A stretch of 64,000 nt of DNA from Roseobacter sinensis (GCF_025755255.1 NZ_JALIEB010000005.1:124001-188000), one strand, 5' to 3'; positions 42,608-53,000 are shown, numbered from the stretch's first letter. Notes: a model not told the origin generated them from the sequence alone. Program-made: numbers and translations.

Positions 42608-43486
42608 ATGGAAAACTGGGACGAGATCAAGACCGCCTATCAGGTGGCGCGTCTGGGCACGGTCAGCGGGGCGGCGGATGTGCTGGGCGTGCACCACGCG
42701 ACCGTCATCCGCCACATCGACGCGCTGGAGGGGCGGCTCGGCGTGAAGCTCTTTCAGCGGCACGCGCGGGGGTATACGGCCACCGAAGCCGGGCAGGACC
42801 TGCTGCGCGTCGCACAAGCGACGGATGACCAGTTCAGCCAGCTCGCAGGGCGCATCAAGGGGCTGGGTGACGAGGTCTCGGGCGATCTGGTGATCACCTC
42901 GCTGATCAGCCTCGCGCCCCGGATGGTGCCGCTGCTGGCGCAGTTCCAAGAGCAATATCCGGATGTCGTCGTGCGCTATCTGACGGGCGAGCGGCTCTTC
43001 CGGCTGGAATACGGCGAGGCGCATGTGGCGGTGCGCGCAGGCAGCGCCCCGGACCAGCCCGACAATGTGGTGCAGCGGTTTCACCAGCAGCACATGGGGC
43101 TTTACGCGACCCGTGGCTACCTGGCGGCGCATGGCACGCCGAGTTCGATCGCCGATCTCAAGCACCACCGCTTTGTCGGGCATGACAGCGACCAGAGCCG
43201 CGCGCCCTTCTACCGCTGGCTGCGGGCCACGGTGCCGGTCGAGGCGATCACCTTCCGCTCGACCGACACGCGCGCGCTCGATGTGGCGGTGACATCGGGT
43301 GCGGGTATCGGCTTCATGGCGGTGCTCGATGCGCGCGACGATCCTGATCTCGTTGAGGTGATCCCGCGGCAGGCGGACTGGTCGGCGCCGCTGTGGCTCG
43401 TGACCCATGTGGACCTGCACCGGACCACCAAGGTGCAGGCGTTCTTGAGCTTTCTGAAGGAGCAGGCGAAAGACTGGGAGGTATGA
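42608..43486 (+). CDS. LysR family transcriptional regulator
   Basis: The 292-residue protein has an N-terminal winged helix-turn-helix (TVSGAADVLGVHHATVIRHIDALEGRLG near 20-47) and a C-terminal ligand-binding domain. The HTH reads HHATVIRHI where many LysR proteins have QPALSRQI. It starts at ATG 42608, divergent from azoR, and overlaps the DMT transporter by four bases. It may control azoR, the transporter, or both, in answer to an aromatic or quinone ligand; this is inference. Confidence 0.88.
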   Translation: MENWDEIKTAYQVARLGTVSGAADVLGVHHATVIRHIDALEGRLGVKLFQRHARGYTATEAGQDLLRVAQATDDQFSQLAGRIKGLGDEVSGDLVITSLISLAPRMVPLLAQFQEQYPDVVVRYLTGERLFRLEYGEAHVAVRAGSAPDQPDNVVQRFHQQHMGLYATRGYLAAHGTPSSIADLKHHRFVGHDSDQSRAPFYRWLRATVPVEAITFRSTDTRALDVAVTSGAGIGFMAVLDARDDPDLVEVIPRQADWSAPLWLVTHVDLHRTTKVQAFLSFLKEQAKDWEV

Positions 43487-44400
43487 GCCCGGGCGCGCAG
43501 GGCCATCTGGCAATGCTGGCGTTCTCGGGGCTCGTGGCGGGTTCGTTTTCGCTTGGGGCCCAGGCGGCGAATGCGATCGACCCTGCGGTTATCAATGCCG
43601 TGCGCTTCGTCATTGCAGCAGCTGTGATCGGTGCGGCGGCGCTGGCCACAACCGGCCTGCCGCGCAGCGCGTTCCGCGCGCCCTGGCGCTATGCGGTGCT
43701 GGGCGGCACGTTCGCGATCTACTTCGTGCTGATGTTCGAGGGGTTGAAGACAGCGCCGCCGGTGAGTGCCGCGGCGGTCTTCACGCTGACACCGGTGATG
43801 GCGGCGGGCTTCGGCTGGCTGCTCTTGCGCCAAATCACCACGCCGCGCATGGCGCTGGCGCTGAGCATCGGCGCTGCGGGGGCGCTTTGGGTGATCTTTC
43901 GGGCCGATTGGGCCGCATTCCGTGCTTTTGAGATCGGGCGGGGCGAAGCGATCTATTTCGTCGGCTGTGTCGCCCATGCGGTCTATACGCCGATGGTGCG
44001 CAAGCTGAACCGGGGCGAACCGGCGGTGGTTTTCACCTTCGGGATGCTGGTGGCTGGGGCGCTCCTGCTCAGCGTGATCGCCTGGCGCGATGTCGTGGCT
44101 ACGGAGTGGCGCGCGCTGCCCGGCATCGTTTGGATCACGCTGATCTACGTGGCGCTCTTCGCCTCAGCCGCCACGTTCGTGCTGTTGCAATTCGCCACGC
44201 TGCGGCTGCCGAGCGCGAAGGTCATGGCCTACACCTACCTTACGCCCAGCTGGGTGATCCTTTGGGAGATCGCCTTTGGAAACGGCGCGCCGCCGGCGCT
44301 GGTGTTGGGTGGCGTGGCGCTGACGATTGTCGCGCTCGGGATGCTGATACGCGACGACACGCGGTCGATTCGGGAACAAAACGCGCTGCGGCCACGTTGA
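43483..44400 (+). CDS. EamA/DMT family transporter
   Basis: The 305-residue protein has ten hydrophobic segments in two EamA repeats, the form of drug/metabolite exporters. The second repeat shows the usual LPSAKVMAYTYLTPSWVILWE near residues 243-263. The ATG at 43483 overlaps the LysR stop (ATGA). It may export a metabolite or toxic compound sensed by that LysR protein. Substrate unknown. Confidence 0.87.
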   Translation: MSPGAQGHLAMLAFSGLVAGSFSLGAQAANAIDPAVINAVRFVIAAAVIGAAALATTGLPRSAFRAPWRYAVLGGTFAIYFVLMFEGLKTAPPVSAAAVFTLTPVMAAGFGWLLLRQITTPRMALALSIGAAGALWVIFRADWAAFRAFEIGRGEAIYFVGCVAHAVYTPMVRKLNRGEPAVVFTFGMLVAGALLLSVIAWRDVVATEWRALPGIVWITLIYVALFASAATFVLLQFATLRLPSAKVMAYTYLTPSWVILWEIAFGNGAPPALVLGGVALTIVALGMLIRDDTRSIREQNALRPR

Positions 44401-44428
44401 CCTCTCAAGCAATTGGAGAGGATTGACC

Positions 44429-44500
44429 ATGTTGAACAGCATTATTTATCTCGTCGGCCTTGTGGTGATCGTGATGGCGGTGATCAACCTCGCCACCTGA
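44429..44500 (+). CDS. 23-residue single-helix membrane peptide
   Basis: ATG 44429 follows GGAGAGG at 44416-44422 by a good distance and opens a 23-codon frame, MLNSIIYLVGLVVIVMAVIN plus three residues. It is almost all one membrane helix. Similar very short peptides recur in Rhodobacteraceae. It lies between the DMT transporter and a convergent ArsR gene. Confidence 0.6.
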   Translation: MLNSIIYLVGLVVIVMAVINLAT

Positions 44501-44504
44501 GCGC

Positions 44505-44837
44505 TCACGCGCCTGCATCCGGGAGTTCGGCCGCGAGGAACCGCTCGAAGGCATCGAGGTTCACCGGCTCGAACTGCCCGAAACCCTGCATCCAGACCGA
44601 GGCGGCGCGCAGCGCGTCCGGCTCAAGCTTGCACCATTTCACCCGCCCGCGCTTTTCCTGAGAGATCAGCCCCGCGGCGGTCAGAACACCCAAATGCTTC
44701 GAGATCGCGGCAAGCGACATCTCGAAAGGCTCGGCCACATCCGTTACAGCCATATCGTCTTCCAGCAGCATCGTCAGAATGGCCCGCCGGGTCGGATCCG
44801 CCAGCGCGGCGAAAGCCTGATCGAGATCGCGTGTCAT
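44505..44837 (-). CDS. ArsR family transcriptional regulator
   Basis: The 110-residue protein is a winged helix repressor: LADPTRRAILTMLLEDDMAVTDVAEPFEMSLAAISKHLGVLTAAGLI (in parts LADPTRRAIL and SLAAISKHL) and a basic wing EKRGRVKWCKLEP. No metal-binding CxC is visible; there is one lone Cys. Such regulators often stand next to SRPBCC/activator of Hsp90-type genes, which are absent here, so its target is unknown. Confidence 0.88.
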   Translation of the reverse strand: MTRDLDQAFAALADPTRRAILTMLLEDDMAVTDVAEPFEMSLAAISKHLGVLTAAGLISQEKRGRVKWCKLEPDALRAASVWMQGFGQFEPVNLDAFERFLAAELPDAGA

Positions 44838-44876
44838 GCCCTGTCATAACGCCGCGCGCGGAGCAGGAAAAGCCTT

Positions 44877-45098
44877 TCAACCCCGCGGGTGGTAGGTGGT
44901 CTCGGACGGCAGCTTCAGCCTGTAGCGCTCGATTTGGGCTTTGGAGAGCCCGATGTCGCGCGCGAGGTGATCGCTGATCCGGCTGAGATCCGGGTTCTTC
45001 GGCGCGGGTTTTAACCAGCGCAGCCACTCCCACAGCAGGTTTTTCTGTGATTTTGAGGCAAAAGTCTGGCTTTCGCGCGAACGCGTCACATCGGCCAT
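44877..45098 (-). CDS. DUF1127-like small protein
   Basis: The 73-residue protein ends with a DUF1127-type motif, RISDHLARDIGLSKAQIERYRLK, after a basic tryptophan-containing middle (LLWEWLRWLKP). DUF1127 proteins are short, often RNA-binding or regulatory helices. The ATG at 45098 lies eight bases after GAGGAG; a GTG at 45107 is too close to that site. It is divergent from a LysR gene. The assignment rests on the C-terminal motif. Confidence 0.7.
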   Translation of the reverse strand: MADVTRSRESQTFASKSQKNLLWEWLRWLKPAPKNPDLSRISDHLARDIGLSKAQIERYRLKLPSETTYHPRG

Positions 45099-45201
45099 CT
45101 GCCGCACTCCTCTTCAGGTATGCTTGGATTCTTCTCGATTTGCGGCGTTCATTCAAATTCAATTGCTTGACGAAACCTGTGCAGAAAAGCCACATATCTG
45201 T

Positions 45202-46095
45202 ATGAGCCGACAGCTTCCGCCCTTGAACGCCCTGCGCGCCTTCGAGGCTGCCGGGCGTCACGAGAGCTTCTCGCGCGCCGCCGAGGAGCTGGGCGTGAGC
45301 CATTCCGCCATCAGCCGTCACGTGCGCGGGCTCGAAGACCGGCTGAACACGCGGCTCTTCCGCGAGGCGTCGCGGGGCGTGGAATTGACGCGGGACGGGG
45401 CTGCCTATCTGGCCCGGGTCACCCCGGCCCTCGACACCATCGCGGAGGCCACCGACCGGGTCACAGAGCGCCCGGCGGGCGTTGTCGTTGTAACCTGCGA
45501 GCCACTTCTGGCCGCCAAGTGGTTGGTCCCGCGGCTCTCCGACTTCATGGCGCAGCAGCCCGACATCGACATCCGGCTCGAGGCGTCGGACAGTCTGGTC
45601 GATGTCAACCGCTACGAGGCGGATGTGGCGATCCGGTTCCTGTCGGTGGCCGGCTCCGATCCGGATGCGCTGCTGGTCAGCGACGCGCCGCTCTACCCCT
45701 TCGCAGCCCCCGGGCTGGTCCGAGACGACAGGCTGGAGCCCGCGGCGCTTGACCAATACAAGCTGCTTCGCGACCGCGCGCGCGACACCTGGGCAATCTG
45801 GAGCGCGTGCGCGGGCGTTGCCCCGGATGTGATCCGCCCGATGGCGGCGTGGCGGCTGCGCGCACCTCTCGCCCATGCCGCAACCTTGGCTGGGCAGGGT
45901 GTCTTGCTGACATCGCAAGAGATCGTGTTCGACGATGTCGCCGCGGGCCGGTTGCTGCAGGTGTCGGATGTGGGGTTCCGTGACGGAGGATACTACACGC
46001 TGCTGGGAGAGAACGCGCGCCGGCGCCGGCCGGTGCGGCTCTTTCGCGACTGGCTGCTCGAGACAAGTGGCGTGCATCGCGGGCAGCTGATCTGA
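45202..46095 (+). CDS. LysR family regulator, GcvA-like
   Basis: The 297-residue protein starts MSRQLPPLNALRAFEAAGRH, the opening of GcvA-type LysR regulators. The HTH is SFSRAAEELGVSHSAISRHVRGLEDRL (near 21-47). The effector domain shows EPLLAAKWLVPRLSDFM and a C-terminal LLTSQEIVFDDVAAGRL stretch. The start at 45202 was chosen by this family opening. It is divergent from the DUF1127-like gene. Targets cannot be read. Confidence 0.9.
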   Translation: MSRQLPPLNALRAFEAAGRHESFSRAAEELGVSHSAISRHVRGLEDRLNTRLFREASRGVELTRDGAAYLARVTPALDTIAEATDRVTERPAGVVVVTCEPLLAAKWLVPRLSDFMAQQPDIDIRLEASDSLVDVNRYEADVAIRFLSVAGSDPDALLVSDAPLYPFAAPGLVRDDRLEPAALDQYKLLRDRARDTWAIWSACAGVAPDVIRPMAAWRLRAPLAHAATLAGQGVLLTSQEIVFDDVAAGRLLQVSDVGFRDGGYYTLLGENARRRRPVRLFRDWLLETSGVHRGQLI

Positions 46096-46242
46096 CAAAG
46101 ATCAACCAGATGGTTGAATGAGCCTTGCCGGCGAAACCGCGCGAAACCGGGATGCGGCAAAGCGCACCGCGTCCCTTCACCCGTCCAAAAATACTCATTT
46201 TTCCAGTGGGTTGCGACATCATATCCGTTGCATGCTGGGCGC

Positions 46243-46271
46243 TTGACTCACCCCGCCCCGCGCAATAGCAA
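46243..46271 (+). promoter_or_regulatory. Possible promoter of the F0 operon
   Basis: TTGACT (46243-46248) and TAGCAA (46266-46271) are spaced by 17 bases and lie 32 bases before the atpI start. The -35 fits well; the -10 matches only three of six consensus positions. Confidence 0.35.
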
Positions 46272-46302
46272 CAGCGCAACCATCCAGCGGGGTGTTTTGC
46301 GC

Positions 46303-46632
46303 GTGACTGACCCGGACGAGAAGCGGCGACTCGAGCAGCTTGAGGCCCGGATCAAGGCGGCAAAGGAGGGCCAGGCGCCCAAACCTCGGCAGGATGAGCA
46401 CTATTCCCAGGCACAGTTGGCCTGGCGCATGGTGATCGAATTGGTAGCCGGTTTGGGGATCGGTTTCGGCATGGGATACGGGCTTGATAGCCTCTTCGGG
46501 ACACTCCCGATCTTCCTGGTGCTGTTCACGCTTCTGGGCCTCGCGGCGGGCATCAAAACGATGCTGCGGTCTGCGCAGGAGGTGCAGGACAAGAAGTTGG
46601 CCGAAGAGGCCGAAAAGAAGGATGGAGCCTGA
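46303..46632 (+). CDS. atpI: ATP synthase assembly protein AtpI
   Basis: The 109-residue protein has a charged N-terminal coil ([20 protein letters not shown]) and two membrane helices with the family stretch [31 protein letters not shown] (in parts [17 protein letters not shown] and PIFLVL). AtpI helps assemble the c-ring. It starts with GTG at 46303; longer open frames upstream have no ribosome site. It is one base from atpB and heads the F0 operon, typical of alphaproteobacteria where F1 genes lie elsewhere. Confidence 0.88.
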   Translation: MTDPDEKRRLEQLEARIKAAKEGQAPKPRQDEHYSQAQLAWRMVIELVAGLGIGFGMGYGLDSLFGTLPIFLVLFTLLGLAAGIKTMLRSAQEVQDKKLAEEAEKKDGA

Positions 46633-46633
46633 G

Positions 46634-47380
46634 ATGGCGGAGAGTGCAGAAGAAGGCGGCCTGGTCTTCCACCCGATGGATCAGTTCATCATCCAGCCGC
46701 TGTTTGGCGGCGATGTGACCTGGTACACGCCGACGAATGCGGCGCTTTGGATGGGCTTCTCGATCATCGCCATCATCGTCCTGCTGGTTCTGGGCAGCCG
46801 CCACCGCGCCATCGTCCCGAGCCGGTCGCAGTCGATCGCCGAGCTGGCCTACGGGTTCATCTACAAGATGGTCGAGGACATCTGCGGCAAGGAAGGCCTG
46901 CGCTACTTCCCCTACATCATGACGCTCTTCATGTTCATTGTCTGCGCGAACTTCCTCGGGCTGATTCCGACCGCTTTCACACCGACCTCGCATTTTGCTG
47001 TCACGGTCGTGCTGGCGCTCGCGGTTTTCATCACTGTCACGGTGCTGGGCTTCGTCAAGAATGGCGCGGGTTTTCTGAGCCTCTTCTGGGTGTCTTCGGC
47101 GCCGCTCGCTCTGCGACCCATCCTCGCGGTGATCGAACTGATTTCCTATTTCGTACGGCCCGTGAGCCACTCCATTCGTCTCGCGGGGAACGTGATGGCC
47201 GGCCACGCGGTGATCAAGGTCTTCGCCGGTTTCGCCGCGCTGACCGCCGTAAGCCCTATCGCCGTGCTCGGCATCACCGCGATGTACGGACTGGAGGTGT
47301 TGGTGTCCTTCATCCAGGCCTACGTCTTCACGATCCTCACATGCGTGTACCTCAAAGACGCGCTGCACCCGCATCACTAA
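46634..47380 (+). CDS. atpB: ATP synthase F0 subunit a
   Basis: Subunit a forms the proton half-channels against the c-ring. The 248-residue protein has about six membrane helices. The essential arginine is Arg182 in [14 protein letters not shown], and the C-terminal helix pair ends in [17 protein letters not shown]. It starts one base after the atpI stop and is followed by atpE. No unusual features. Confidence 0.96.
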   Translation: MAESAEEGGLVFHPMDQFIIQPLFGGDVTWYTPTNAALWMGFSIIAIIVLLVLGSRHRAIVPSRSQSIAELAYGFIYKMVEDICGKEGLRYFPYIMTLFMFIVCANFLGLIPTAFTPTSHFAVTVVLALAVFITVTVLGFVKNGAGFLSLFWVSSAPLALRPILAVIELISYFVRPVSHSIRLAGNVMAGHAVIKVFAGFAALTAVSPIAVLGITAMYGLEVLVSFIQAYVFTILTCVYLKDALHPHH

Positions 47381-47435
47381 TTCGGACGGGACAGTCCGTT
47401 CAACAACGCAACTTCCAACGCACAGGAGAATTCAC

Positions 47436-47660
47436 ATGGAAGGCGAACTCGCACATATCGGCGCAGGTCTGGCGGCAATCGGCTCTGGCGCTGCGGCCAT
47501 CGGGGTGGGCAACGTGGCTGGCAACTACCTGGCCGGCGCTCTGCGCAACCCTTCTGCCGCGGCCAGCCAGACCGCGACCCTCTTCATCGGCATCGCCTTC
47601 GCAGAAGCTCTGGGGATCTTCGCGTTCCTCGTCGCCCTGCTGCTGATGTTTGCCGTCTAA
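47436..47660 (+). CDS. atpE: ATP synthase F0 subunit c
   Basis: The 74-residue hairpin protein builds the rotor ring. Helix 1 is glycine-rich ([21 protein letters not shown]), the loop is ALRNPSA, and helix 2 has the proton-carrying Glu57 in [11 protein letters not shown]. The ATG follows ACAGGAGA. It is separated from atpB by 55 bases and from the b' gene by 82 bases, which leaves space for a strong local ribosome site. Confidence 0.97.
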   Translation: MEGELAHIGAGLAAIGSGAAAIGVGNVAGNYLAGALRNPSAAASQTATLFIGIAFAEALGIFAFLVALLLMFAV

Positions 47661-47742
47661 GCTCTAGAGACGATTTTCCTGATGCTCGGGCGGCGCGGCA
47701 ACGCGCTGTCCGATGTATGGAACCGCCTCGAAGGAGACCACC

Positions 47743-48270
47743 ATGGCAACAGAAACACCCGGCGCAGACGCCGCCTCCTCGGGGGGCATGCCACAGCTCG
47801 ATTTCTCGACCTGGGGCAACCAGATCTTCTGGTTGGTTCTGACGCTCATTGTCATTTACTTCGTGCTGGCGCGCATCGCCCTGCCGCGCATCGCGGCCAT
47901 CCTGGCGGAGCGGCAGGGTACGATCACGAGTGATCTTGCCGCCGCGGAAGACCTGAAAGCCAAGGCCGAAGAGGCCGAGGCGGCCTATGAAAAGGCGCTG
48001 ATCGACGCCCGCGCCGAGGCACATCGGATCGTCGCCGAAGCCAAGGCCGAAATTCAGGGCGATCTGGACGCGGCCATAGCGAAAGCCGATGCGGAGATCG
48101 CCGCCAAGGCCGCTGAATCCGAGAAAGCGATTGCCGAAATCCGCGCCGGTGCGCTGGAGGCGGTGAAAGAGGTCGCTGGCGAGACTGCACAGGAAATCGT
48201 GGCCGCGATGGGTGGTCAGGCGGACGCCTCCGCCATCGCCACTGCTGTTGATGCCCGGGTGAAAGGATGA
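47743..48270 (+). CDS. atpG: ATP synthase F0 subunit b'
   Basis: The 175-residue protein has a short N-terminal tail, one membrane helix ([22 protein letters not shown] region, about 29-49) and a long coiled coil rich in Ala, Glu and Lys. It starts MATETPG after AAGGAGA. With the following gene it forms the heterodimeric b'/b stator of photosynthetic and related alphaproteobacteria. The stop overlaps the next start by four bases (ATGA). The gene is also called atpF' or atpX. Confidence 0.92.
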   Translation: MATETPGADAASSGGMPQLDFSTWGNQIFWLVLTLIVIYFVLARIALPRIAAILAERQGTITSDLAAAEDLKAKAEEAEAAYEKALIDARAEAHRIVAEAKAEIQGDLDAAIAKADAEIAAKAAESEKAIAEIRAGALEAVKEVAGETAQEIVAAMGGQADASAIATAVDARVKG

Positions 48271-48848
48271 TTGCCGTGCGGACACTCACTGGACGGATAT
48301 CGCTGGCGCTGGGGCTGCTGATGGCAAGCCCCGCCTTCGCTGCGGGAGACAAGCCGTTTTTCTCGCTGAAGAATACGGATTTCGTGGTGCTTCTCGGGCT
48401 GATCGTGTTCGTGGCGATCCTGGTCTACTTCAAGGTGCCGGGGATGATCGGCGGCATGCTCGACAAGCGCGCGGACGGCATCAAGTCCGAGCTCGAAGAG
48501 GCCCGCAGCCTGCGCGATGAGGCGCAGGCACTGCTGGCAAGCTACGAGCGCAAGCAGCGCGAAGTGCAGGAGCAGGCGGACCGCATCGTCGCCGCGGCCA
48601 AGGAAGAAGCGAGCGTTGCCGCCGAGGAAGCGCGCGCGGATCTGGCCAAATCGCTTGAGCGGCGGATGGCTGCTGCCGAAGAGCAGATCGCCAATGCGCA
48701 GAGCGCGGCGATCAAGGAGGTGCGCGACCAGTCCGTGACCGTGGCGATGTCGGTCGCGCGCGAGCTGATCGCCAAGCAGATGAGTGCGACGCAAGCCAAC
48801 AGCCTGATAGACGAGGCGATTGCCGAGGTGGACGCCAAGCTGCATTGA
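48267..48848 (+). CDS. atpF: ATP synthase F0 subunit b
   Basis: The 193-residue protein has a signal-like N-terminus ([16 protein letters not shown]), a membrane helix ([17 protein letters not shown]), and a long coiled coil (about 60-190). The N-terminal extension with AFAAG is typical of alphaproteobacterial b subunits. It is coupled to b' by a four-base overlap and followed by a clear terminator, which ends the F0 operon. Confidence 0.94.
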   Translation: MIAVRTLTGRISLALGLLMASPAFAAGDKPFFSLKNTDFVVLLGLIVFVAILVYFKVPGMIGGMLDKRADGIKSELEEARSLRDEAQALLASYERKQREVQEQADRIVAAAKEEASVAAEEARADLAKSLERRMAAAEEQIANAQSAAIKEVRDQSVTVAMSVARELIAKQMSATQANSLIDEAIAEVDAKLH

Positions 48849-48875
48849 GCGGCCACATGCACACGAACTCGAAAA

Positions 48876-48898
48876 CCCGGCCATGTGCCGGGCTTTTT
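48876..48898 (+). terminator. Intrinsic terminator of the F0 operon
   Basis: CCCGGC (48876-48881) and GCCGGG (48887-48892) form a stem with a five-base loop, extended by A-T pairs, and are followed by CTTTTTC. It lies 27 bases after atpF. Confidence 0.85.
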
Positions 48899-49094
48899 CG
48901 TGCGACCCCGTTTGTGACGTGTCCGTGACGATATGGCGATCCGGTGTCTGATGACGGCCCGAAATGGAGCGGACCGTTCCAAGGTCTGGCATCAACGCGG
49001 CGCGCCAAGGACCAGCATGTGGCAGCCTGCCCACGTCGCGTGCGAGTTTGCCACGTGAGGAAGGGCTGCATCCGACCTCAGGTCATCGCGGCGC

Positions 49095-49865
49095 TCAGCG
49101 CTGGTGCACCTCATGATCCAGGCGCTGTTGTGCCACTTCTTCGTTGCGCTGAGCCTTGATCTGGTCTTGCAGGCAAAGCTCGACATAGTCGAGATGCGCC
49201 TCGACGGCAGCCCGCGCGCCTGTCGCATCCCGCGCCTGCAGGCTGTCGTTGATCGCGCGATGCTGGTCGAGCAGGGTCTGCCGGGTGGCGCGCTGTTTGA
49301 ACATGATCTGCCGGTTGTAGAAGACGCCTTCGCGCAGCAACTCGTACATCGAGCGCATCATGTGCAGCATGACCACGTTGTGGCTGGCCTCGATGATCGC
49401 CATGTGGAATTGCGCGTCCAGCCGGGCCTCGTCTTCCGGACTTCGCTTCGTGTGGGCGGCCTCCATCTTGTCGAAGATGGTCTGGACCACGCGCAGATCG
49501 GTATCGGAAGCGAGGCGCGCCGCGCGTTCCGCAGCCAGGCCTTCCAGGTCGCGGCGGAATGACAGGTAGTCGAAGACCGCATCGTCGTGGCGCGCAAAGA
49601 GCTGCACAAGAGCCGGTGCGAAGGCCGAGCCCAGCACCTCTGCCACATAGACACCCGCGCCCGCGCGGGAGGTCAGCAGGCCCTGCGATTGCAATGTGCT
49701 GATTGCATCCCGCAGGCTCGGGCGCGAGACGCCCAGGCGCTCGGCCAACTCGCGCTCTGCGGGCAGCCGCTCGCCTGGCCGCAGAATGCCGCGCAGGATC
49801 AGCTGTTCGATCTGGCGCACCACGGCGGTGGAGAGTTTTTCGGATTGCACGGGACGGAAGGGCAT
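49095..49865 (-). CDS. FadR-subfamily GntR transcriptional regulator
   Basis: The 256-residue protein has a GntR winged helix (ILRPGERLPAERELAERLGVSRPSLRDAISTLQSQGLL, in parts RLPAERELAERLGVSR and SLRDAISTL) and an all-helical FCD ligand domain (about 95-235). It resembles PdhR/LldR-type members that bind organic acids through a metal site (Asp and His residues such as FHMAI, QHRAI, HLDY). A 23-base palindrome sits 11 bases before its start, suggesting autoregulation. No metabolic genes adjoin, so other targets are unlinked. Confidence 0.9.
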   Translation of the reverse strand: MPFRPVQSEKLSTAVVRQIEQLILRGILRPGERLPAERELAERLGVSRPSLRDAISTLQSQGLLTSRAGAGVYVAEVLGSAFAPALVQLFARHDDAVFDYLSFRRDLEGLAAERAARLASDTDLRVVQTIFDKMEAAHTKRSPEDEARLDAQFHMAIIEASHNVVMLHMMRSMYELLREGVFYNRQIMFKQRATRQTLLDQHRAINDSLQARDATGARAAVEAHLDYVELCLQDQIKAQRNEEVAQQRLDHEVHQR

Positions 49866-49876
49866 GATGGCTCCAT

Positions 49877-49899
49877 TTTGGTCAAATTATATGACCAAA
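49877..49899. promoter_or_regulatory. Palindromic operator before the FadR-type gene
   Basis: TTTGGTCA (49877-49884) and TGACCAAA (49892-49899) are perfect inverted arms around AATTATA. The TGGT/ACCA cores are like FadR-family sites, although the spacing is longer than their usual three bases. It lies directly before the leftward regulator gene. Confidence 0.65.
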
Positions 49900-50083
49900 C
49901 AGCGCGATCCGTAAACTCCTTTTCCACCAAGACCTTGGGGGTTGCGCGGCCGGTTTCTGCTCGGGCTGGAACAATATGTTGTGGATAACTGGGGCCTCCC
50001 CGCATCCTGTGGTGTGTTTCGGTTGACACACCCTGCTGCCGCTCGCAGGCTGGGGCACCACGGGAATCATCGGGCGGACGGCT

Positions 50084-53000
50084 TTGCGCTTCTCCAAACT
50101 CAGACTGACAGGCTTCAAGAGCTTCGTGGACCCAACCGATCTGATCATCGCGGACGGTCTCACGGGTGTGGTCGGGCCGAATGGCTGCGGCAAATCCAAC
50201 CTGCTCGAGGCTCTGCGCTGGGTGATGGGGGAAAACCGGCCCACGGCCATGCGCGGCGGCGGTATGGAAGATGTGATCTTCGCTGGGGCCGCGACCCGGC
50301 CGGCGCGCAATTTTGCCGAAGTGGCCTTGCATATCGACAATGCCGAGAGGCTAGCGCCCGCGGGGTTCAACGATCACGATCAGCTGGAAATCGTGCGGCG
50401 CATCACCCGCGACGTGGGCAGCGCCTACAAGGTCGGAGCCAAGGACGTCCGGGCGCGCGATGTGCAGATGCTCTTTGCGGACGCCTCGACCGGCGCACAC
50501 AGCCCCGCCCTTGTCCGGCAGGGGCAGATTGCGGAGCTGATCAACGCCAAGCCCAAAAGTCGTCGCCGGATCCTGGAGGAGGCCGCGGGCATCAGCGGGC
50601 TCTACCAGCGCCGGCATGAGGCGGAGCTCAAGCTCAAGGGGGCCGAGACCAACCTCGCGCGCGTCGACGATGTGATCGAGCAACTTGCCAACCAGCTCGG
50701 TCAACTGGCGCGGCAGGCGCGGCAAGCGGCACGGTATCGCGAGATCGGTACGGCGCTGCGGCGTGCCGAGGGCATGCTGCTGTATCGCCGCTGGCGCGAG
50801 GCGGATGAGGCGCGGGAGTTGGCCGAACAGGCGCTGCGCGGTCGGGTGACAGAGGCGGCTCAGGCCGAAGCAGCGGTTCGGCAGGCAGCGAAGGCCCGCG
50901 AAACGGCGGAGGCGGCGCTGCCGCACCTGCGCGAAGAAGAGTCGATTGCCGCAGCGGTTTTGCAGCGGCTGACGGTGGAGCGCGACACGCTTAACGATCA
51001 GGAGACGCGGGCGCTGGCCCTCATTGAAACACTGACCGGGCGGATTGCGCAGCTGGGCCATGACATCGCGCGCGAGGGCGGGCTGAACCGCGATGCCGGC
51101 GACACGATTGAGCGGCTCGAGTGGGAAGCGGCCGAGCTGGCCAAGGCGTCCGAGGGGCACGAGGCGCTGCTCGCCGAGGCGGCCGAGGCTGCGCGCGAGG
51201 CAGCGGCAGTGCTTCAGGCGCGCGAGGAGGACATGTCGACCCAGACCGAGGACATGGCCCGGCTGTCGGCGCGCCACGCTTCGGCGCAGCGGTTGTTGGA
51301 GGACAGCCGGACGACCCAGGACAAATCCGAAGCCGAGGCCGCGCGGGCGCGCGAAGCGGTGGCCGCGAGCGAGGCGGCGCTGGCCAAGGCGCGGGCCGAC
51401 TTCACTGCCGCGGAGGCGGCCGAGAAAGAGGCCGTGACCACATCCAAAGCCGCCGATGCAGCCCTCATCGCAGCGGAAGAAGCCCGCGCCGAGACACAGG
51501 CCAGAGAGGCTGAAGCGCGCGCGCAACGCTCCGAGGCCGAGGGTGAGATGAATGCGCTGCGGGCCGAAGCCGGAGCTTTGGCAAAGCTGGTCGATCGCGA
51601 TACGGCGGAAGGCGGGCAGGTGCTCGACCGGCTGCATGTGACATCGGGCTACGAGAAGGCCCTCGGAGCGGCGCTCGCAGATGACCTGCGCGCGCCCGAG
51701 GTGGCGGCCGACGGGCCGTCGGGCTGGGCTGTTCTGCCCGCCTATACGGCGCATCAGCCGTTGCCCGAGGGTGCAAAGCCGCTGTCGCTCTTTGTCGAGG
51801 TGCCGGAGGTTCTGGCGCGCCGGATCAGCCAGATCGGGCTGGTCGAACCCGATGACGGGCCGCGGCTCCAAGCGGCGCTGAAGCCCGGGCAGCGGCTGGT
51901 CTCGGCCGAGGGTGACCTTTGGCGCTGGGACGGGTTTCGCGCCTGGGCCGAGGATGCGCCATCCGCGGCGGCGCTGCGGTTGCAGCAGTTGAACCGCCTC
52001 GAGGAGTTGAAACAAGGGCTCGAGGCCGCGACGCAGCGCGCAGACGGCGCGCGGGCGGCGCATGTGCGACTGGGCGCGCAGCTCGAAGACCTGACCCGTG
52101 CCGACAAGACGGCCCGCGAGGCACGGCGGGCCGCGGACAAGCTGATGGCCGAGGCGGGCCGGCAATTGAGCCGCGCCGAGGCGGACCGGAACCTCGCGGA
52201 AGGCCGGCTGGAATCCCTCGGGCTCGCGGTGGCGCGGCACGAAGAGGAGGCGATGGGCGCGCGCACGCGCCTGAAAGAGGCCGAGCGCGCGCTTGAAGAG
52301 CTGGGCGATCTGGACGAGGCACGCGCCCTGGTCGAGCAGGTCCGCATGGCTGTGGAAGCCGCCCGGATCACGATGATGTCGCGCCGCTCCGCGCATGATG
52401 AATTGCGCCGCGAGGGCGAAGCACGGACCAGACGCGCGCAGGAGGTGATCAAGGAAATCAGCGGCTGGCGGCAACGGTTGGAAACGGCCGAGAAGCGCTC
52501 TGCCGAGCTGGTCGCCCGCAAGACCTCGGCGGAGGAAGAGCTGGATCTGGCCCAGGCAGCGCCTGCGGAGATTGCGGCGAAGCGGGCCGAGATGAGCGAT
52601 GCGATCTCGGTGGCCGAGGTGCGCAAGGCCCAAAGTGCAGATGCGCTTTCCGAGGCGGAGGCTGCCCTGCGCAATGCGGCACAAGCCGAGCGCGAAGCCG
52701 AGCGCGTGGCATCAGAGGCACGGGAAGCGCGTGCCGGAGCCGAGGCGCGCAGCGACGCCGCGCGCGAGACGGTGGCCCAAGCCGCGGAACGGATCGCGGA
52801 TGAGGCGCAGGTCACGCCCAGCCAGCTTCTGGGTCAACTCGAGGTCACGCCGGACGATATGCCGAAGGCGGACGCGCTGGAGGCGGACGTGAACCGGCTC
52901 AAGCGCCAGCGTGATGCTCTGGGCGCGGTCAACCTGCGCGCCGAGGAAGACGCCGCCGAAGTGCAGACCGAGCATGACACGCTGACGCGCGAGAAAGCGG

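Noticed and set aside
50351-52684. Leftward 777-codon frame opposite smc
   Set aside because: Long shadow frame caused by GC-rich codons of smc; no recognisable domain and no ribosome site.
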